From Acrocarpospora catenulata (GTDB taxonomy: Bacteria > Actinomycetota > Actinomycetes > Streptosporangiales > Streptosporangiaceae), in NCBI RefSeq assembly GCF_018476525.1, contig NZ_JAHCST010000008.1, positions 186,001 through 250,000 on the forward strand: a stretch of 64,000 nt of DNA. The letters run 5' to 3'. The position numbers and the translations under genes were made by a program. Below, piece after piece: positions 50,864-60,384 of this stretch. Position 1 is the first letter of the stretch. Each line of letters begins with the position of its first letter. Below the pieces are notes generated by a model. The model was given only the letters and a program-made list of their open reading frames with translations. It did not search any database and was not told where the DNA came from.

Positions 50864-52405
50864 CTATCCCTCCTTGAGCGCCCGTTGGTGCAGCGTGGTG
50901 ACCGTCTGCCGGGCGGATTCGAAAGCTCCAGCCTGCCAGGCGATCAGGTGGGTGAGCCAGTCGCCGGCGAAGTAGACCCGGCCGTCCGGGCCCATGGGCT
51001 GGCCGGGGCCGATCACCCAGGCGCCCTCGATGTGGGGGCGGTTGTCCCAGGCCATGGAGACGCCGGCGAGGAGGTCCTTGCGGTACTTCGGGCCGTGGAT
51101 GCGCTCGCCCTGGGTGAGGGCCTTCTCCAGGCGCTCGGGGTGTTTGAGGCGGGCGAGGGACTCGGCCTGCTCGGCGAAGTTGTAGTAGCCGAGGAGCAGG
51201 CCGCGCTGGGTGTGGAAGCCGTGGGAGGGGTACCAGATGCGGGCGATCTCCTGGTCGGTCTCGGTGATGCCGCCGTAGATCCGGTCTTCCAGCTCCCACC
51301 AGCGGCGGCCGTACTCCAGGCCGATCTTGCCCGCGGAGAAGGGGATCGCCTGGCGAAGCTGGGTGAGGGTGGCGGGTGTGAGGTTGCCGGGGATCTTCGC
51401 CATCAGGTGGGGTGGGAGGGCGGCGACGCAGTAGGCGGCTCTGGTCACGCCCTTCTGGTGGGTGATCTCGACGCCGTCGGGGAGGTTGGTGATCTTGGTG
51501 ACCGCAGCGGAGAGGGTGATCCGGTCGCGGCCGATCGTGTCGGCCAGGGCGGTGACGATCGTGTCCATGCCGCCGACCGGCTGGAACATCGGCATCGCCT
51601 GCTCGGTGGTCAGGTCGTAGGTGAGGGCCGGGCCCAGGTTGTAGCCGAGCACCTCACGGAGCGGTGGCGGGGCGTCTTCGCCCCTGCGTAACACCGAGCC
51701 CTCGTAGGTGAGCTTCTCGCCGAGGTCGCCGAACTGGCGGAGCAGGTCGAGCAGGACCTGCCGGTCGGCCTCGGGGACCGCTTCGTCCAGCGCGCCCTGG
51801 CTGGTGGCCTTGGCCAGGAGCTCCGACAGGTAGCCGTAGGTGTCGGCGCGGGCGGCGCCGAAGCGGACCGGGGCGGTCATGCCGGTGTTGTAGATATACG
51901 CCGAGGCGTTGCCGTTGATGAACGGCTCGATCGGGACGCCCAGTTCGCGGCAGTAGTCCAGGGTGACCATCCACTGGGCGATCCTGGCGGGGCCGGCGTT
52001 GAAGTAGACGCCCTCGCCGAAGGTGGCCTGCTGGCGTTCTCCGGTGGTCTCGGTGAGGGTGTCGCCGCCGCGGATGGTCAGGTTCCGGCCGCCCACGCGG
52101 TCGGCGGCCTCCAGGACCGTGCAGTCGTATCCGGCTTTGCCCAGCTCGTACGCGCAGGCGAGGCCGGCCACACCGGCACCCAGGATGACCACCTTCGCGG
52201 CGGACCTGCCGCTCAGCGCGAAGTCCGCGGGCTGGGGTGGGGTGTAGTTGGTGCGCTGCTCCCCCGGGGCCAGGCCGAGCGCGCCCATCGCGGCGTACAT
52301 GGCGCCCGCGCCACCGAGGGCGCCGAGGCTCACCAGCAGGGTCCGGCGGGTGACCGGGGTGGCTTTTCCGTCATTTTCCGGCGCGTCCGGCTTGGCGTCG
52401 TTCAT
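50864..52405 (-). CDS. Tat-exported flavin amine oxidase
   Basis: A 513-residue FAD enzyme that oxidises an amine or amino acid, releasing ammonia and peroxide. The N-terminus VTRRTLLVSLGALGGAGAMYAAMGALG is a twin-arginine signal. The FAD motif is VVILGAGVAGLACAYELGKAGYDCTVLEAADRVGGRN, and the C-terminal FAD segment is GRVYFAGDWLTHLIAWQAGAFESAR. Closest by feel to L-amino-acid or monoamine oxidases; the substrate is not determined. Downstream of the M55 peptidase on the same strand (39-base gap). Confidence 0.88.
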   Translation of the reverse strand: MNDAKPDAPENDGKATPVTRRTLLVSLGALGGAGAMYAAMGALGLAPGEQRTNYTPPQPADFALSGRSAAKVVILGAGVAGLACAYELGKAGYDCTVLEAADRVGGRNLTIRGGDTLTETTGERQQATFGEGVYFNAGPARIAQWMVTLDYCRELGVPIEPFINGNASAYIYNTGMTAPVRFGAARADTYGYLSELLAKATSQGALDEAVPEADRQVLLDLLRQFGDLGEKLTYEGSVLRRGEDAPPPLREVLGYNLGPALTYDLTTEQAMPMFQPVGGMDTIVTALADTIGRDRITLSAAVTKITNLPDGVEITHQKGVTRAAYCVAALPPHLMAKIPGNLTPATLTQLRQAIPFSAGKIGLEYGRRWWELEDRIYGGITETDQEIARIWYPSHGFHTQRGLLLGYYNFAEQAESLARLKHPERLEKALTQGERIHGPKYRKDLLAGVSMAWDNRPHIEGAWVIGPGQPMGPDGRVYFAGDWLTHLIAWQAGAFESARQTVTTLHQRALKEG

Positions 52406-52444
52406 GTCACCACCGTCCAGGTGATCAGTGACGCCCGGGGGGCG

Positions 52445-53287
52445 TCAGCCGTAGATGGTGCTGGCGCAGGAGATATGGCCGGCGATCATGGCGAAGATGC
52501 CGAACAGGGCCATGACCTCGTGGTAGTCGTCGGTGCTGAACTCGGTGTGGCGCGGGCCGAGCTGGCGGTTGCCCGGGATGAGGGCGCAGCCCGCGGCGAT
52601 GGCCGTGGAGTTCCACTCGACCCCGAGCCGGTACGGAGGCTCCACCGCATAGGGCGAAAAATCCGCCAGTCGGTTGAGGGCTCTGGCGGCTCCCCCACGA
52701 ATACGTTCCTGGGCCACGGTCGGCGGCAGCAGTTCGGCGGCGAAGCGGTCGATGCCCTTCTTGACCGCCACCGTCTCCACCTCGCCGAGCAGCTGCGCGG
52801 CCTCCTCGCAGACGGCCTCGTCCCCGGTGACCAGCGCCACCGGAACCCCCATGGACCCGGCGAACCCGGCCACCAGCCGCGTCTCCCCACAGATCTCGTC
52901 GTTGAGGTAGACGTTCTGGATCTCCTTGCCCATCCAGGTGTGGTTGAGCACGCCGTGCTGCACGCCCGCCCGCGCGTGATAGCCGACCAAACAGGCGGCG
53001 GCGAACTCCCCCGTCAGTCCCTGTCCCATCCGGTGGGGTTTGCCGGGGCCCCTGATCAGCGTGGCCCGGGTGTCCAGCAGGTCGATCCTGAGGTTCTTGG
53101 TCGACCCGTGCGCGTCGTTGACCAGCACCGTGTCGGCCCCCGCCGCGTACACCCCGTCGATCACCGCGTTGGCGTCGGCGGTCATCAGCTCGCAGCCGCG
53201 CTCGTACCCGCGACCGCCCGCGTGCATCTCCTCCGGGTCGGTCAGCCCCGTCACACCTTCCATGTCGACCGACAGATAAACGCGCAT
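52445..53287 (-). CDS. M55-family D-aminopeptidase
   Basis: A 280-residue zinc peptidase of the DppA family, which removes N-terminal D-amino acids from peptides. MRVYLSVDMEGVTGL holds the D-x-E metal ligands. VLVNDAHGSTKNL and HRMGQGL supply further ligands, and GVLNHTWMGKEIQNVYLNDEICGET the substrate region. No signal peptide is seen, so it acts in the cytoplasm. Its start overlaps the stop of the small gene upstream (TGATG). Paired with an amine oxidase, so a shared role in D-peptide or wall-fragment catabolism is possible but unproven. Confidence 0.88.
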   Translation of the reverse strand: MRVYLSVDMEGVTGLTDPEEMHAGGRGYERGCELMTADANAVIDGVYAAGADTVLVNDAHGSTKNLRIDLLDTRATLIRGPGKPHRMGQGLTGEFAAACLVGYHARAGVQHGVLNHTWMGKEIQNVYLNDEICGETRLVAGFAGSMGVPVALVTGDEAVCEEAAQLLGEVETVAVKKGIDRFAAELLPPTVAQERIRGGAARALNRLADFSPYAVEPPYRLGVEWNSTAIAAGCALIPGNRQLGPRHTEFSTDDYHEVMALFGIFAMIAGHISCASTIYG

Positions 53288-53514
53288 CAAACCGTCTTGA
53301 GATCCCGAAGCCGATCCAACTCCCGCCGCATGGCCACAACCTCCCGGCGGAGCATCTGTACCTCCCACAAGGTATCCCTGATGTCCCGCACATGGTCAGC
53401 CTTGGTCACGTACCGCGCGTCAATCCGCACCCGCACGGCCCGCCACAACCGGGAAGGAACCAACCTACGCATCAGGGCCCACATAAATGCCCACGATATC
53501 CGCTTCCCGATCAC
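53287..53514 (-). CDS. Small basic coiled-coil protein, 75 residues
   Basis: The first part is highly basic (MRRLVPSRLWRAVRVRIDARYVTKADHVRDIRDTLW); the rest (EVQMLRREVVAMRRELDRLRDL) is a heptad-patterned helix. It is translationally coupled to the M55 peptidase by a one-base overlap, strong evidence that the frame is real. The GTG at 53514 is the outer limit; ATGs at 53484 and 53472 are credible starts because the N-terminal residues are poor. Function unknown. Confidence 0.65.
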   Translation of the reverse strand: MIGKRISWAFMWALMRRLVPSRLWRAVRVRIDARYVTKADHVRDIRDTLWEVQMLRREVVAMRRELDRLRDLKTV

Positions 53515-53565
53515 AATCCACGAACAGCCAGGACTCGATCAGGAAGATCACTTAGATCACCTGGG

Positions 53566-53597
53566 CCGGCCCGCCGCTGGTGAAGGCGGCGGGCCGG
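53566..53597 (-). terminator. Terminator-like hairpin after glgP
   Basis: A perfect 12-base stem CCGGCCCGCCGC / GCGGCGGGCCGG (53566-53577 with 53586-53597), 8-base loop, starts 11 bases past the glgP stop. No T-run. Confidence 0.65.
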
Positions 53598-53607
53598 AAC
53601 AGGACGG

Positions 53608-56208
53608 CTAGCGGAGGGTGCCGTTGGTCATGCCTGCTGGTTCCTCGGGGACGGCGATGAGGCCGAGTTCGGCTGGGGAGGCCATGAGGGGGTGGTGGGG
53701 GACGACTCGGACGGAGTAGCCGAAGGCGCCGGTGCGGTCCAGGGGGATGGTGCCGGTGAAGGTGGCTCGGCCGTCGTCACCGGTGGTGAGAGGGGTCAGG
53801 GAGACGTAGGTGGGGTCGAGGAGTTCGTCGTGGAGGCCGACTCGGCCGTAGCCGGCCTGGACCTGGAGGTCGGACGGGGCGAGGTCGCCCAGGGCGATGG
53901 TGGCGTTGATCTCCATGGTGGCGCCGAGTTCGGGGGTGTCGCCGATGCCGGAGGTTTCCACGTGTTCCACGCGGAGGCCGGGCCAGGCCTGGGAGACGCG
54001 GATCTTCCAGGCGGCGAACGCCTTGGCGCCCTGGTGGTGCTCGGCCGAGAGGGTGCGGGCGGACTCGGCGGCCGGGGTGTACAGGTCCACGACGTAGTCG
54101 CGGAGCATGCGGCCGGCCAGCACCTTGGGGCCGAGCGAGCTGAGGGTGTGCTTGACCATCTCCAGCCAGCGCCGGGGCAGCCCGTCGGCCGCCCGGTCGT
54201 AGAACCGGTCGGCCACCTCACGCTCGATCAGGTCGTAGAGGGCGGTGGCCTCCAGGTCGTCGCGGCGCTCGGGGTCGGTGACGCCGTCGGCGGTGGGGAT
54301 GGCCCAGCCGTTGGTGCCGTCGTACCACTCGTCCCACCAGCCGTCCCGGATGGACAGGTTGAGGCCGCCGTTGAGCGCGGCCTTCATGCCGGAGGTGCCG
54401 CACGCCTCAAGCGGCCGCAGGGGGTTGTTCATCCAGACGTCGCAGCCCTGCACGAGCAGCTGGCCGAGGGCCATGTCGTAGTCGGGCAGGAAGACGATCC
54501 GGTGCCGCACGTCCTCCATGTCGGCGAACTTCACGATCTGCTGGATCAGCTTCTTGCCGCCCTCGTCGGCCGGGTGCGCCTTGCCCGCGATCAGGATCTG
54601 CACCGGCTTGTCCGGGTCCAGCAGCAGTTCGCGCAGCCGCTCGGGGTCGCTGAGCATCAGCGTCAGCCGCTTGTAGGAGGGCACCCGCCGGGCGAACCCG
54701 ATGGTCAGCACGTTCGGGTCGAGCGCCTCGTCGGTCCAGCCCAGCTCGGCCTCGGAGGCCCCCCGGTCCCGCCAGGAGCGGCGCAGCCGCCGGCGCGCGT
54801 CGGCCACCAGCCGGCCCCGCAGCTGGCCCCTGATCGTCCAGATGTCGCCGTCGGAGAGCTTGCGCACGGCCTCCCAGCCCTGGGTGATGTCCACCATGGT
54901 GGGCAGTTCGCCGCCGGCCAGCTCCATCACCTCGCGGCCCACCCAGGTGGGCGCGTGCACGCCGTTGGTGATCGAGCCGATCGGCACCTCGGACAGGTCG
55001 AAGCCCGGCCAGAGGCCCTGGAACATCTCCCGGCTGACCTCGCCGTGCAGCAGCGAGACGCCGTTGACCCGCTGGGCCAGGCGCATGCCCATGACGGCCA
55101 TGTTGAAGACGGCCTTCTCCCCGGATTCCGGGGTGTCCGGCTCGGCGCCGAGCTCCAGGATGCGGTCCACGCTCACGGTCGGCCAGGCGTTGTCGCCGCC
55201 GAACTGCCGGGCGATCATGTCGGCCGGGAACCGGTCGATACCGGCCGGAACCGGGGTGTGCGTGGTGAAGACCGTGCCCGCGCGCACCGCCTCCAGCGCC
55301 TCGTCGAAGGAGAGCCGGGCCTCGGTGAGCTCGCGGATGCGCTCCAGGCCGAGGAAGCCGGCGTGGCCCTCGTTGGTGTGGAAGACCTCAGGCTCGGGGT
55401 GGCCGGTGATCCGGCAGTACGCGCGCAGCGCCCGCACCCCGCCGATGCCGAGCAGCAGCTCCTGCATCAGCCGGTGGTCGCCGCCACCGCCGTACAGGCG
55501 GTCGGTGACGTCGCGGGCGGCGATGTCGTTGTCGGCCACGTCGGAGTCGAGCAGCAGCAGCGGGATGCGCCCGACCTGGGCCACCCAGATCTGGGCGTGC
55601 AGCACCCGCCCGCCGGGCAGGCCGATCCGGATCCGGGACGGCGTGCCGTCGGCCTCCTTGAGCAGGGTCAGCGGCAGGCCGCCCGGGTCGAGCGAGGGGT
55701 AGTGCTCCTGCTGCCAGCCCTCGGGCGACAGCGACTGGGTGAAGTAGCCGTGCCGGTAGAGCAGGCCGACGCCGAGGATGGGCACGCCGAGGTCGCTGGC
55801 GGCCTTCAGGTGGTCGCCGGCCAGGATGCCGAGGCCGCCGGAGTACTGCGGCAGGGCGGCCGCGATGCCGTACTCCGGGGAGAAGTAACCGATGGCTTTG
55901 GGACCGCCGGAAAGGGTCTGGTACCAGCGAGGGCCGGTGATGTACTCGCGGAGGTCGTCGGCCGCGTCGGCGAGGCGGCGCAGGAAGCGCCGGTCCTGGG
56001 CGAGGGCGCGGAGGCGGTCGGCGGCCACGGCGCCGAGCAGCGCGACGGGGTCGTGCCCGACGCGCTCCCACACGTCGGGGTCCACCTCGGCGAACAGGTC
56101 CATCGTCTCCGGGTGCCACGACCAGCGGAGATTCTGGACCAGCTCACCGAGCGGGGCGAGTTCGGCCGGAAGGACGGTACGGACGGTGAACCTGCGAATA
56201 GCTCTCAC
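53608..56208 (-). CDS. glgP: Alpha-1,4-glucan phosphorylase (GlgP/MalP type)
   Basis: Releases glucose 1-phosphate from alpha-glucan ends using PLP. It has 866 residues. The N-terminal ~115 residues (PLGELVQNLRWSWHPETMDLF, then GPRWYQTLSGGPKAIGYFSPEYGI) are the DUF3417-type extension of actinobacterial and thermophile phosphorylases. The PLP lysine is in EACGTSGMKAALNGG, near residue 606. A C-terminal domain continues past the usual end. GTG start. It is divergent from glgE, with a 380-base intergenic region, and balances the GlgE pathway by breaking down alpha-glucan. Confidence 0.92.
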   Translation of the reverse strand: MRAIRRFTVRTVLPAELAPLGELVQNLRWSWHPETMDLFAEVDPDVWERVGHDPVALLGAVAADRLRALAQDRRFLRRLADAADDLREYITGPRWYQTLSGGPKAIGYFSPEYGIAAALPQYSGGLGILAGDHLKAASDLGVPILGVGLLYRHGYFTQSLSPEGWQQEHYPSLDPGGLPLTLLKEADGTPSRIRIGLPGGRVLHAQIWVAQVGRIPLLLLDSDVADNDIAARDVTDRLYGGGGDHRLMQELLLGIGGVRALRAYCRITGHPEPEVFHTNEGHAGFLGLERIRELTEARLSFDEALEAVRAGTVFTTHTPVPAGIDRFPADMIARQFGGDNAWPTVSVDRILELGAEPDTPESGEKAVFNMAVMGMRLAQRVNGVSLLHGEVSREMFQGLWPGFDLSEVPIGSITNGVHAPTWVGREVMELAGGELPTMVDITQGWEAVRKLSDGDIWTIRGQLRGRLVADARRRLRRSWRDRGASEAELGWTDEALDPNVLTIGFARRVPSYKRLTLMLSDPERLRELLLDPDKPVQILIAGKAHPADEGGKKLIQQIVKFADMEDVRHRIVFLPDYDMALGQLLVQGCDVWMNNPLRPLEACGTSGMKAALNGGLNLSIRDGWWDEWYDGTNGWAIPTADGVTDPERRDDLEATALYDLIEREVADRFYDRAADGLPRRWLEMVKHTLSSLGPKVLAGRMLRDYVVDLYTPAAESARTLSAEHHQGAKAFAAWKIRVSQAWPGLRVEHVETSGIGDTPELGATMEINATIALGDLAPSDLQVQAGYGRVGLHDELLDPTYVSLTPLTTGDDGRATFTGTIPLDRTGAFGYSVRVVPHHPLMASPAELGLIAVPEEPAGMTNGTLR

Positions 56209-56588
56209 GTGGCCAGACCCTAGGGGATCGGAGTGGGTGGATGGGGCGGAACCGGGACGGCATGGCGTGCCTCTACAGCGCTCTCACCATAAGCAAACTT
56301 GCTCAAACCTCACGGAACCAGAGTATGGACTGTGAGCCGAGCTCCAGTTCCGAGGCCGATCGTGTACGGCCGGCACCCGTTCGACAACTCCCGGAAAGGG
56401 AATGGAGTTGACCCATACGATCCTCTTTCATATCCACGGGTAAACATGGAGCATTGGGGCAACTCCTGTATGAGCCGAAGGCCCGGTCGGCGGGTCGCGG
56501 TCCGTGCTGCCCCAACTCCGAGCCAAGATCGATCCTGCCCCGTGAACTCCGGCGAGCACCGGGTGTGCCGTCGCTACGTTGAGAAACG
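56209..56588. other. Divergent glgP/glgE intergenic region
   Basis: 380 bases with no credible gene. It contains GCAA-AC-TTGC (56293-56302), a small inverted repeat of the kind bound by MalR-like LacI regulators, and a sigma-70-type promoter for glgE (56408-56436). The region downstream of that promoter is about 150 bases of untranslated leader with no obvious riboswitch fold by eye. Confidence 0.5.
56408..56436 (+). promoter_or_regulatory. Candidate glgE operon promoter
   Basis: TTGACC (56408-56413), 17 bases, TATCCA (56431-56436). It would leave a 5' leader of about 145 bases before the glgE ATG. Confidence 0.45.
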
Positions 56589-58640
56589 ATGATCGGACGA
56601 ATCCCAATCCAGGACATCCACCCCGTCGTCGACTGCGGGAAGCGCCCCGCCAAGGCCGTCGCCGGGGAGACCTTCGAGATCAGCGCCACCGTGTTCCGGG
56701 AGGGACACGACGCGGTCGCCGCGGGGGTCGTGCTCATCGACCCCGAGGGCAAGACCGGGCGGCTGCTGCCCATGCGCGAGCCGGCGCAGGGCACCGATCG
56801 GTGGAGCGTGACGGTGTCACTGCCCGCGGAAGGGCTGTGGTCGGTCCGGGTCGAGGCGTGGAGCGACCCGATCGCCACCTGGCTGCACGACGCCGGGATC
56901 AAGATCCCGCGTGGTCTGGACCCGGACCTGATGTGCGAGGAGGGTGCCCGGCTCTTCGAGCGGGCCGCCCGAGCGGTGCGCGCCGCCGACTGCCCGCCCG
57001 CCGCCACCCCCGGTGAGCTGCGGATCTGCGGCCACCGGGCGGCCCTGCAGGCGCTGGCCGCCAAGCTCAGGGACGACGAGGTGGACCCCAGGGCCCGGTA
57101 CGCGACGGCCCAGCTGCCGGAGACGGCCGCGCTGATCGCCGCGCACCCGCTCCGCGACCTGGTCACCAAGGCCACGCCGGTGAAGATCCGGGTGGACCGG
57201 CGGCGGGCGCTGTTCGGCTCGTGGTATGAGTTCTTCCCGCGCTCGGAGGGCGCGATCGTCGAAGAGGGCATCGCCAAGTCCGGAAATTTCGCGACCGCGG
57301 CGAAGCGTCTGCCGGCCGTCGCGCAGATGGGCTTCGACGTGGTCTACCTGCCCCCGATCCACCCCATCGGCATGGCCTTCCGGAAGGGCAGGAACAACAC
57401 CCTGACCCCCGAACCGGGCGACCCCGGCTCGCCGTGGGCGATCGGCGGCGAGGAGGGCGGCCACGACGCGATCCACCCGGACCTGGGCACCATCGAGGAC
57501 TTCGCCGCGTTCGTCGCCAAGGCCCGCGAGCTGGGCATGGAGGTGGCGCTGGACCTGGCCTTGCAGTGCTCCCCCGACCACCCGTGGGTGAAGGACCACC
57601 CGGAGTGGTTCAACATCCGGGCCGACGGCTCCATCGCATACGCCGAGAACCCGCCCAAGAAGTACCAGGACATCTACCCGCTCAACTTCGACCGGGACCC
57701 GGCGGGCATCTTCGCCGAGGTCAAGCGGGTGGTGCTGCACTGGATGGCGCACGGCGTGCGGATCTTCCGGGTGGACAACCCGCACACCAAGCCGGTGCAG
57801 TTCTGGGAGAAGCTGCTGGCCGACATCAGGACCACCGACCCGGACGTACTCTTCCTGTCGGAGGCCTTCACCCGCCCGGCGATGATGCAGACGCTGGCCA
57901 AGGTGGGTTTCCACCAGTCCTACACCTACTTCACCTGGAAGAACTCCCGTGCCGAGGTGGAGCAGTACCTGTCTGAGCTGGCGAATGAGACATCACACTT
58001 TTTGCGCCCGAACCTGTTCGTTAACACCCCGGACATCCTCCATGAGTACCTTCAGCACGGAGGGATCCCGGCATTCAAGATCCGGGCCGTACTGGCCGCG
58101 CTGACCGCTCCCAGCTGGGGCGTCTACGCGGGGTACGAGCTCGGGGAGAACGTCCCGGTCCGACCGGGGAGCGAAGAGTACCTGGACAGCGAGAAGTACC
58201 AGTACCGCCCGCGTGACTGGGCCGCGGCCGAACGGGAGGGCCGCAGCCTCGCCCCCTTCATCACGCACCTCAATTTGTTCAGAAGAGCCCACCCCTCCCT
58301 CCAGGAATTGCGTAATCTACGGTTTCACAACGTTGATCAGCCGGATGTGATCTGCTTCTCCAAGCGGCTCCCTGGCGCCTACGACACGGCCACACGACGG
58401 CACGGCATAGGCGACGTCGTCCTGGCCGTGGTCAACCTGGATCCGCACAACACCCATGAGGGCACCGTCCAGCTGGACATGCCGGCCCTAGGCCTCGACT
58501 GGCACGCCGAGTTCGTCGTGGACGACGAACTCTCCGGCGAGTCGTACCGCTGGCGGCAGGCTAACTACGTGCGCCTCGACCCACATGTCCATCCTGCACA
58601 CGTCTTCACGCTGCGTAACGGGACAACGCACCGCGCGTGA
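56589..58640 (+). CDS. glgE: Alpha-1,4-glucan:maltose-1-phosphate maltosyltransferase
   Basis: Transfers maltosyl units from maltose 1-phosphate to growing alpha-1,4-glucan; a GH13_3 enzyme. It has 683 residues. N-terminal all-beta domain ([39 protein letters not shown]), dimer-forming inserts, and a catalytic barrel with nucleophile D396 in [10 protein letters not shown] and acid E425 in FLSEAFTRP, plus [14 protein letters not shown]. First of glgE-treS-mak. Confidence 0.95.
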   Translation: MIGRIPIQDIHPVVDCGKRPAKAVAGETFEISATVFREGHDAVAAGVVLIDPEGKTGRLLPMREPAQGTDRWSVTVSLPAEGLWSVRVEAWSDPIATWLHDAGIKIPRGLDPDLMCEEGARLFERAARAVRAADCPPAATPGELRICGHRAALQALAAKLRDDEVDPRARYATAQLPETAALIAAHPLRDLVTKATPVKIRVDRRRALFGSWYEFFPRSEGAIVEEGIAKSGNFATAAKRLPAVAQMGFDVVYLPPIHPIGMAFRKGRNNTLTPEPGDPGSPWAIGGEEGGHDAIHPDLGTIEDFAAFVAKARELGMEVALDLALQCSPDHPWVKDHPEWFNIRADGSIAYAENPPKKYQDIYPLNFDRDPAGIFAEVKRVVLHWMAHGVRIFRVDNPHTKPVQFWEKLLADIRTTDPDVLFLSEAFTRPAMMQTLAKVGFHQSYTYFTWKNSRAEVEQYLSELANETSHFLRPNLFVNTPDILHEYLQHGGIPAFKIRAVLAALTAPSWGVYAGYELGENVPVRPGSEEYLDSEKYQYRPRDWAAAEREGRSLAPFITHLNLFRRAHPSLQELRNLRFHNVDQPDVICFSKRLPGAYDTATRRHGIGDVVLAVVNLDPHNTHEGTVQLDMPALGLDWHAEFVVDDELSGESYRWRQANYVRLDPHVHPAHVFTLRNGTTHRA

Positions 58641-58671
58641 GACAGCCCTTGCACAACCGGGGAGTACAACG

Positions 58672-60381
58672 GTGAGTCCTACACCGCCGCATCAGCCGAT
58701 TCCGAACACCTTCACGCACGAGAAGCCCCGCGACCAGTACTGGTACAAGCGGGCCGTGTTCTATGAGGTGCTCATCCGCGGCTTCGCCGACTCCAACGGG
58801 GACGGCACGGGCGACATCCGAGGCCTGATCGACAAGCTCGACTACATCCAGTGGCTCGGCGTGGACTGCCTCTGGCTACTTCCCCTGTACGAGTCGCCGC
58901 TGCGCGACGGCGGGTACGACATCGCCGACTTCATGAAGATCCTCCCGGACTTCGGGGACCTGGGGGACTTCGTGAGGCTGGTCGAGGAGGCCCACAAGCG
59001 CGGCATCCGGGTCATCGCCGACCTGGTCATGAACCACACCAGCGACCAGCACCCGTGGTTCCAGGCCAGCCGGCGCGACCCGGACGGCCCGTACGGCGAC
59101 TTCTACGTCTGGAACGACGACGACGAGAAGTACAAGGACGCCCGGATCATCTTCGTCGACACCGAGACCTCCAACTGGACCCACGACCCGGTGCGCGGCC
59201 AGTACTACTGGCACCGGTTCTTCAGCCACCAGCCGGACCTCAACTACGAGAACCCGGCGGTGCAGGAGGCCATGCTGGAGGTGCTCCGGTTCTGGCTGGA
59301 CCTGGGCATCGACGGCTTCCGGATGGACGCCATCCCCTACCTGTTCGAGCAGGAGGGCACCAACTGCGAGAACCTGCCGGAGACCCACGCCTACCTCAAG
59401 CGCGTCCGCGCCGAGGTGGACCGCCTCTACCCGGACCGGGTGCTGCTGGCCGAGGCCAACCAGTGGCCGGCCGACGTGGTGGAGTACTTCGGCGACCCGG
59501 TCACCGGCGGCGACGAGTGCCACATGGCCTTCCACTTCCCGCTGATGCCGCGCATCTTCATGGCGGTACGGCGGGAGTCGCGCTACCCCATCTCCGAGAT
59601 CCTGGCGCAGACCCCCAAGATCCCGGAGAACTGCCAGTGGGGCATCTTCCTCCGCAACCATGACGAGCTCACCCTCGAAATGGTCACCGACGAAGAGCGC
59701 GACTACATGTACTCCGAGTACGCCAAGGACCCCCGGATGCGCGCCAACGTGGGCATCCGCCGTCGCCTGGCGCCGCTGCTGGAGAACGACCGCAACCAGA
59801 TCGAGCTGTTCACCGCGCTGCTGCTCTCCCTGCCCGGCTCCCCCGTGCTCTACTACGGGGACGAGATCGGCATGGGGGACAACATCTGGCTGGGCGACCG
59901 GGACGGCGTCCGTACCCCGATGCAGTGGACGCCCGACCGGAACGCCGGATTCTCCAACTGCGACCCCGGGCGGCTCTACCTGCCGGTCATCATGGACCCG
60001 ATCTACGGGTACCAGGCGATCAACGTGGAGGCGCAGCAGAAGAGCTCCGGCTCGCTGCTGCACTGGACCAAGCGGATGATCGACATCCGCAAGCGCCACC
60101 CGGTCTTCGGCCTCGGCGACTTCACCGAGCTCAACTCCTCCAACCCCAGCGTGCTGGCGTTCGTCCGGGAGCTGGGGGACGACCGGGTACTCTGCGTCAA
60201 CAACCTGTCCCGCTTCCCGCAGCCGGTCGAGCTGGACCTGCGGCGGTTCGAGGGGGCCATGCCGGTGGAGTGCATGGGCGGAGTTCCCTTCCCCCCAATT
60301 GGCGAACTTCCGTATCTTTTGACGCTTCCAGGGCATGGTTTCTACTGGTTCACCATCCCACCGGTGTCACGGGAGGAATAG
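58672..60381 (+). CDS. treS: Trehalose synthase (maltose alpha-D-glucosyltransferase)
   Basis: Isomerises trehalose to maltose, feeding the maltokinase. It has 569 residues of GH13_16 type. D219 ([15 protein letters not shown]) is the nucleophile, E261 ([18 protein letters not shown]) the acid, and [13 protein letters not shown] the third acidic residue. [15 protein letters not shown] and [15 protein letters not shown] are conserved. GTG start at 58672 has GGGGAG 8 bases upstream, 31 bases after glgE; the longer frame from 58585 overlaps glgE and is discarded. Confidence 0.95.
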   Translation: MSPTPPHQPIPNTFTHEKPRDQYWYKRAVFYEVLIRGFADSNGDGTGDIRGLIDKLDYIQWLGVDCLWLLPLYESPLRDGGYDIADFMKILPDFGDLGDFVRLVEEAHKRGIRVIADLVMNHTSDQHPWFQASRRDPDGPYGDFYVWNDDDEKYKDARIIFVDTETSNWTHDPVRGQYYWHRFFSHQPDLNYENPAVQEAMLEVLRFWLDLGIDGFRMDAIPYLFEQEGTNCENLPETHAYLKRVRAEVDRLYPDRVLLAEANQWPADVVEYFGDPVTGGDECHMAFHFPLMPRIFMAVRRESRYPISEILAQTPKIPENCQWGIFLRNHDELTLEMVTDEERDYMYSEYAKDPRMRANVGIRRRLAPLLENDRNQIELFTALLLSLPGSPVLYYGDEIGMGDNIWLGDRDGVRTPMQWTPDRNAGFSNCDPGRLYLPVIMDPIYGYQAINVEAQQKSSGSLLHWTKRMIDIRKRHPVFGLGDFTELNSSNPSVLAFVRELGDDRVLCVNNLSRFPQPVELDLRRFEGAMPVECMGGVPFPPIGELPYLLTLPGHGFYWFTIPPVSREE

Positions 60382-60384
60382 AAC

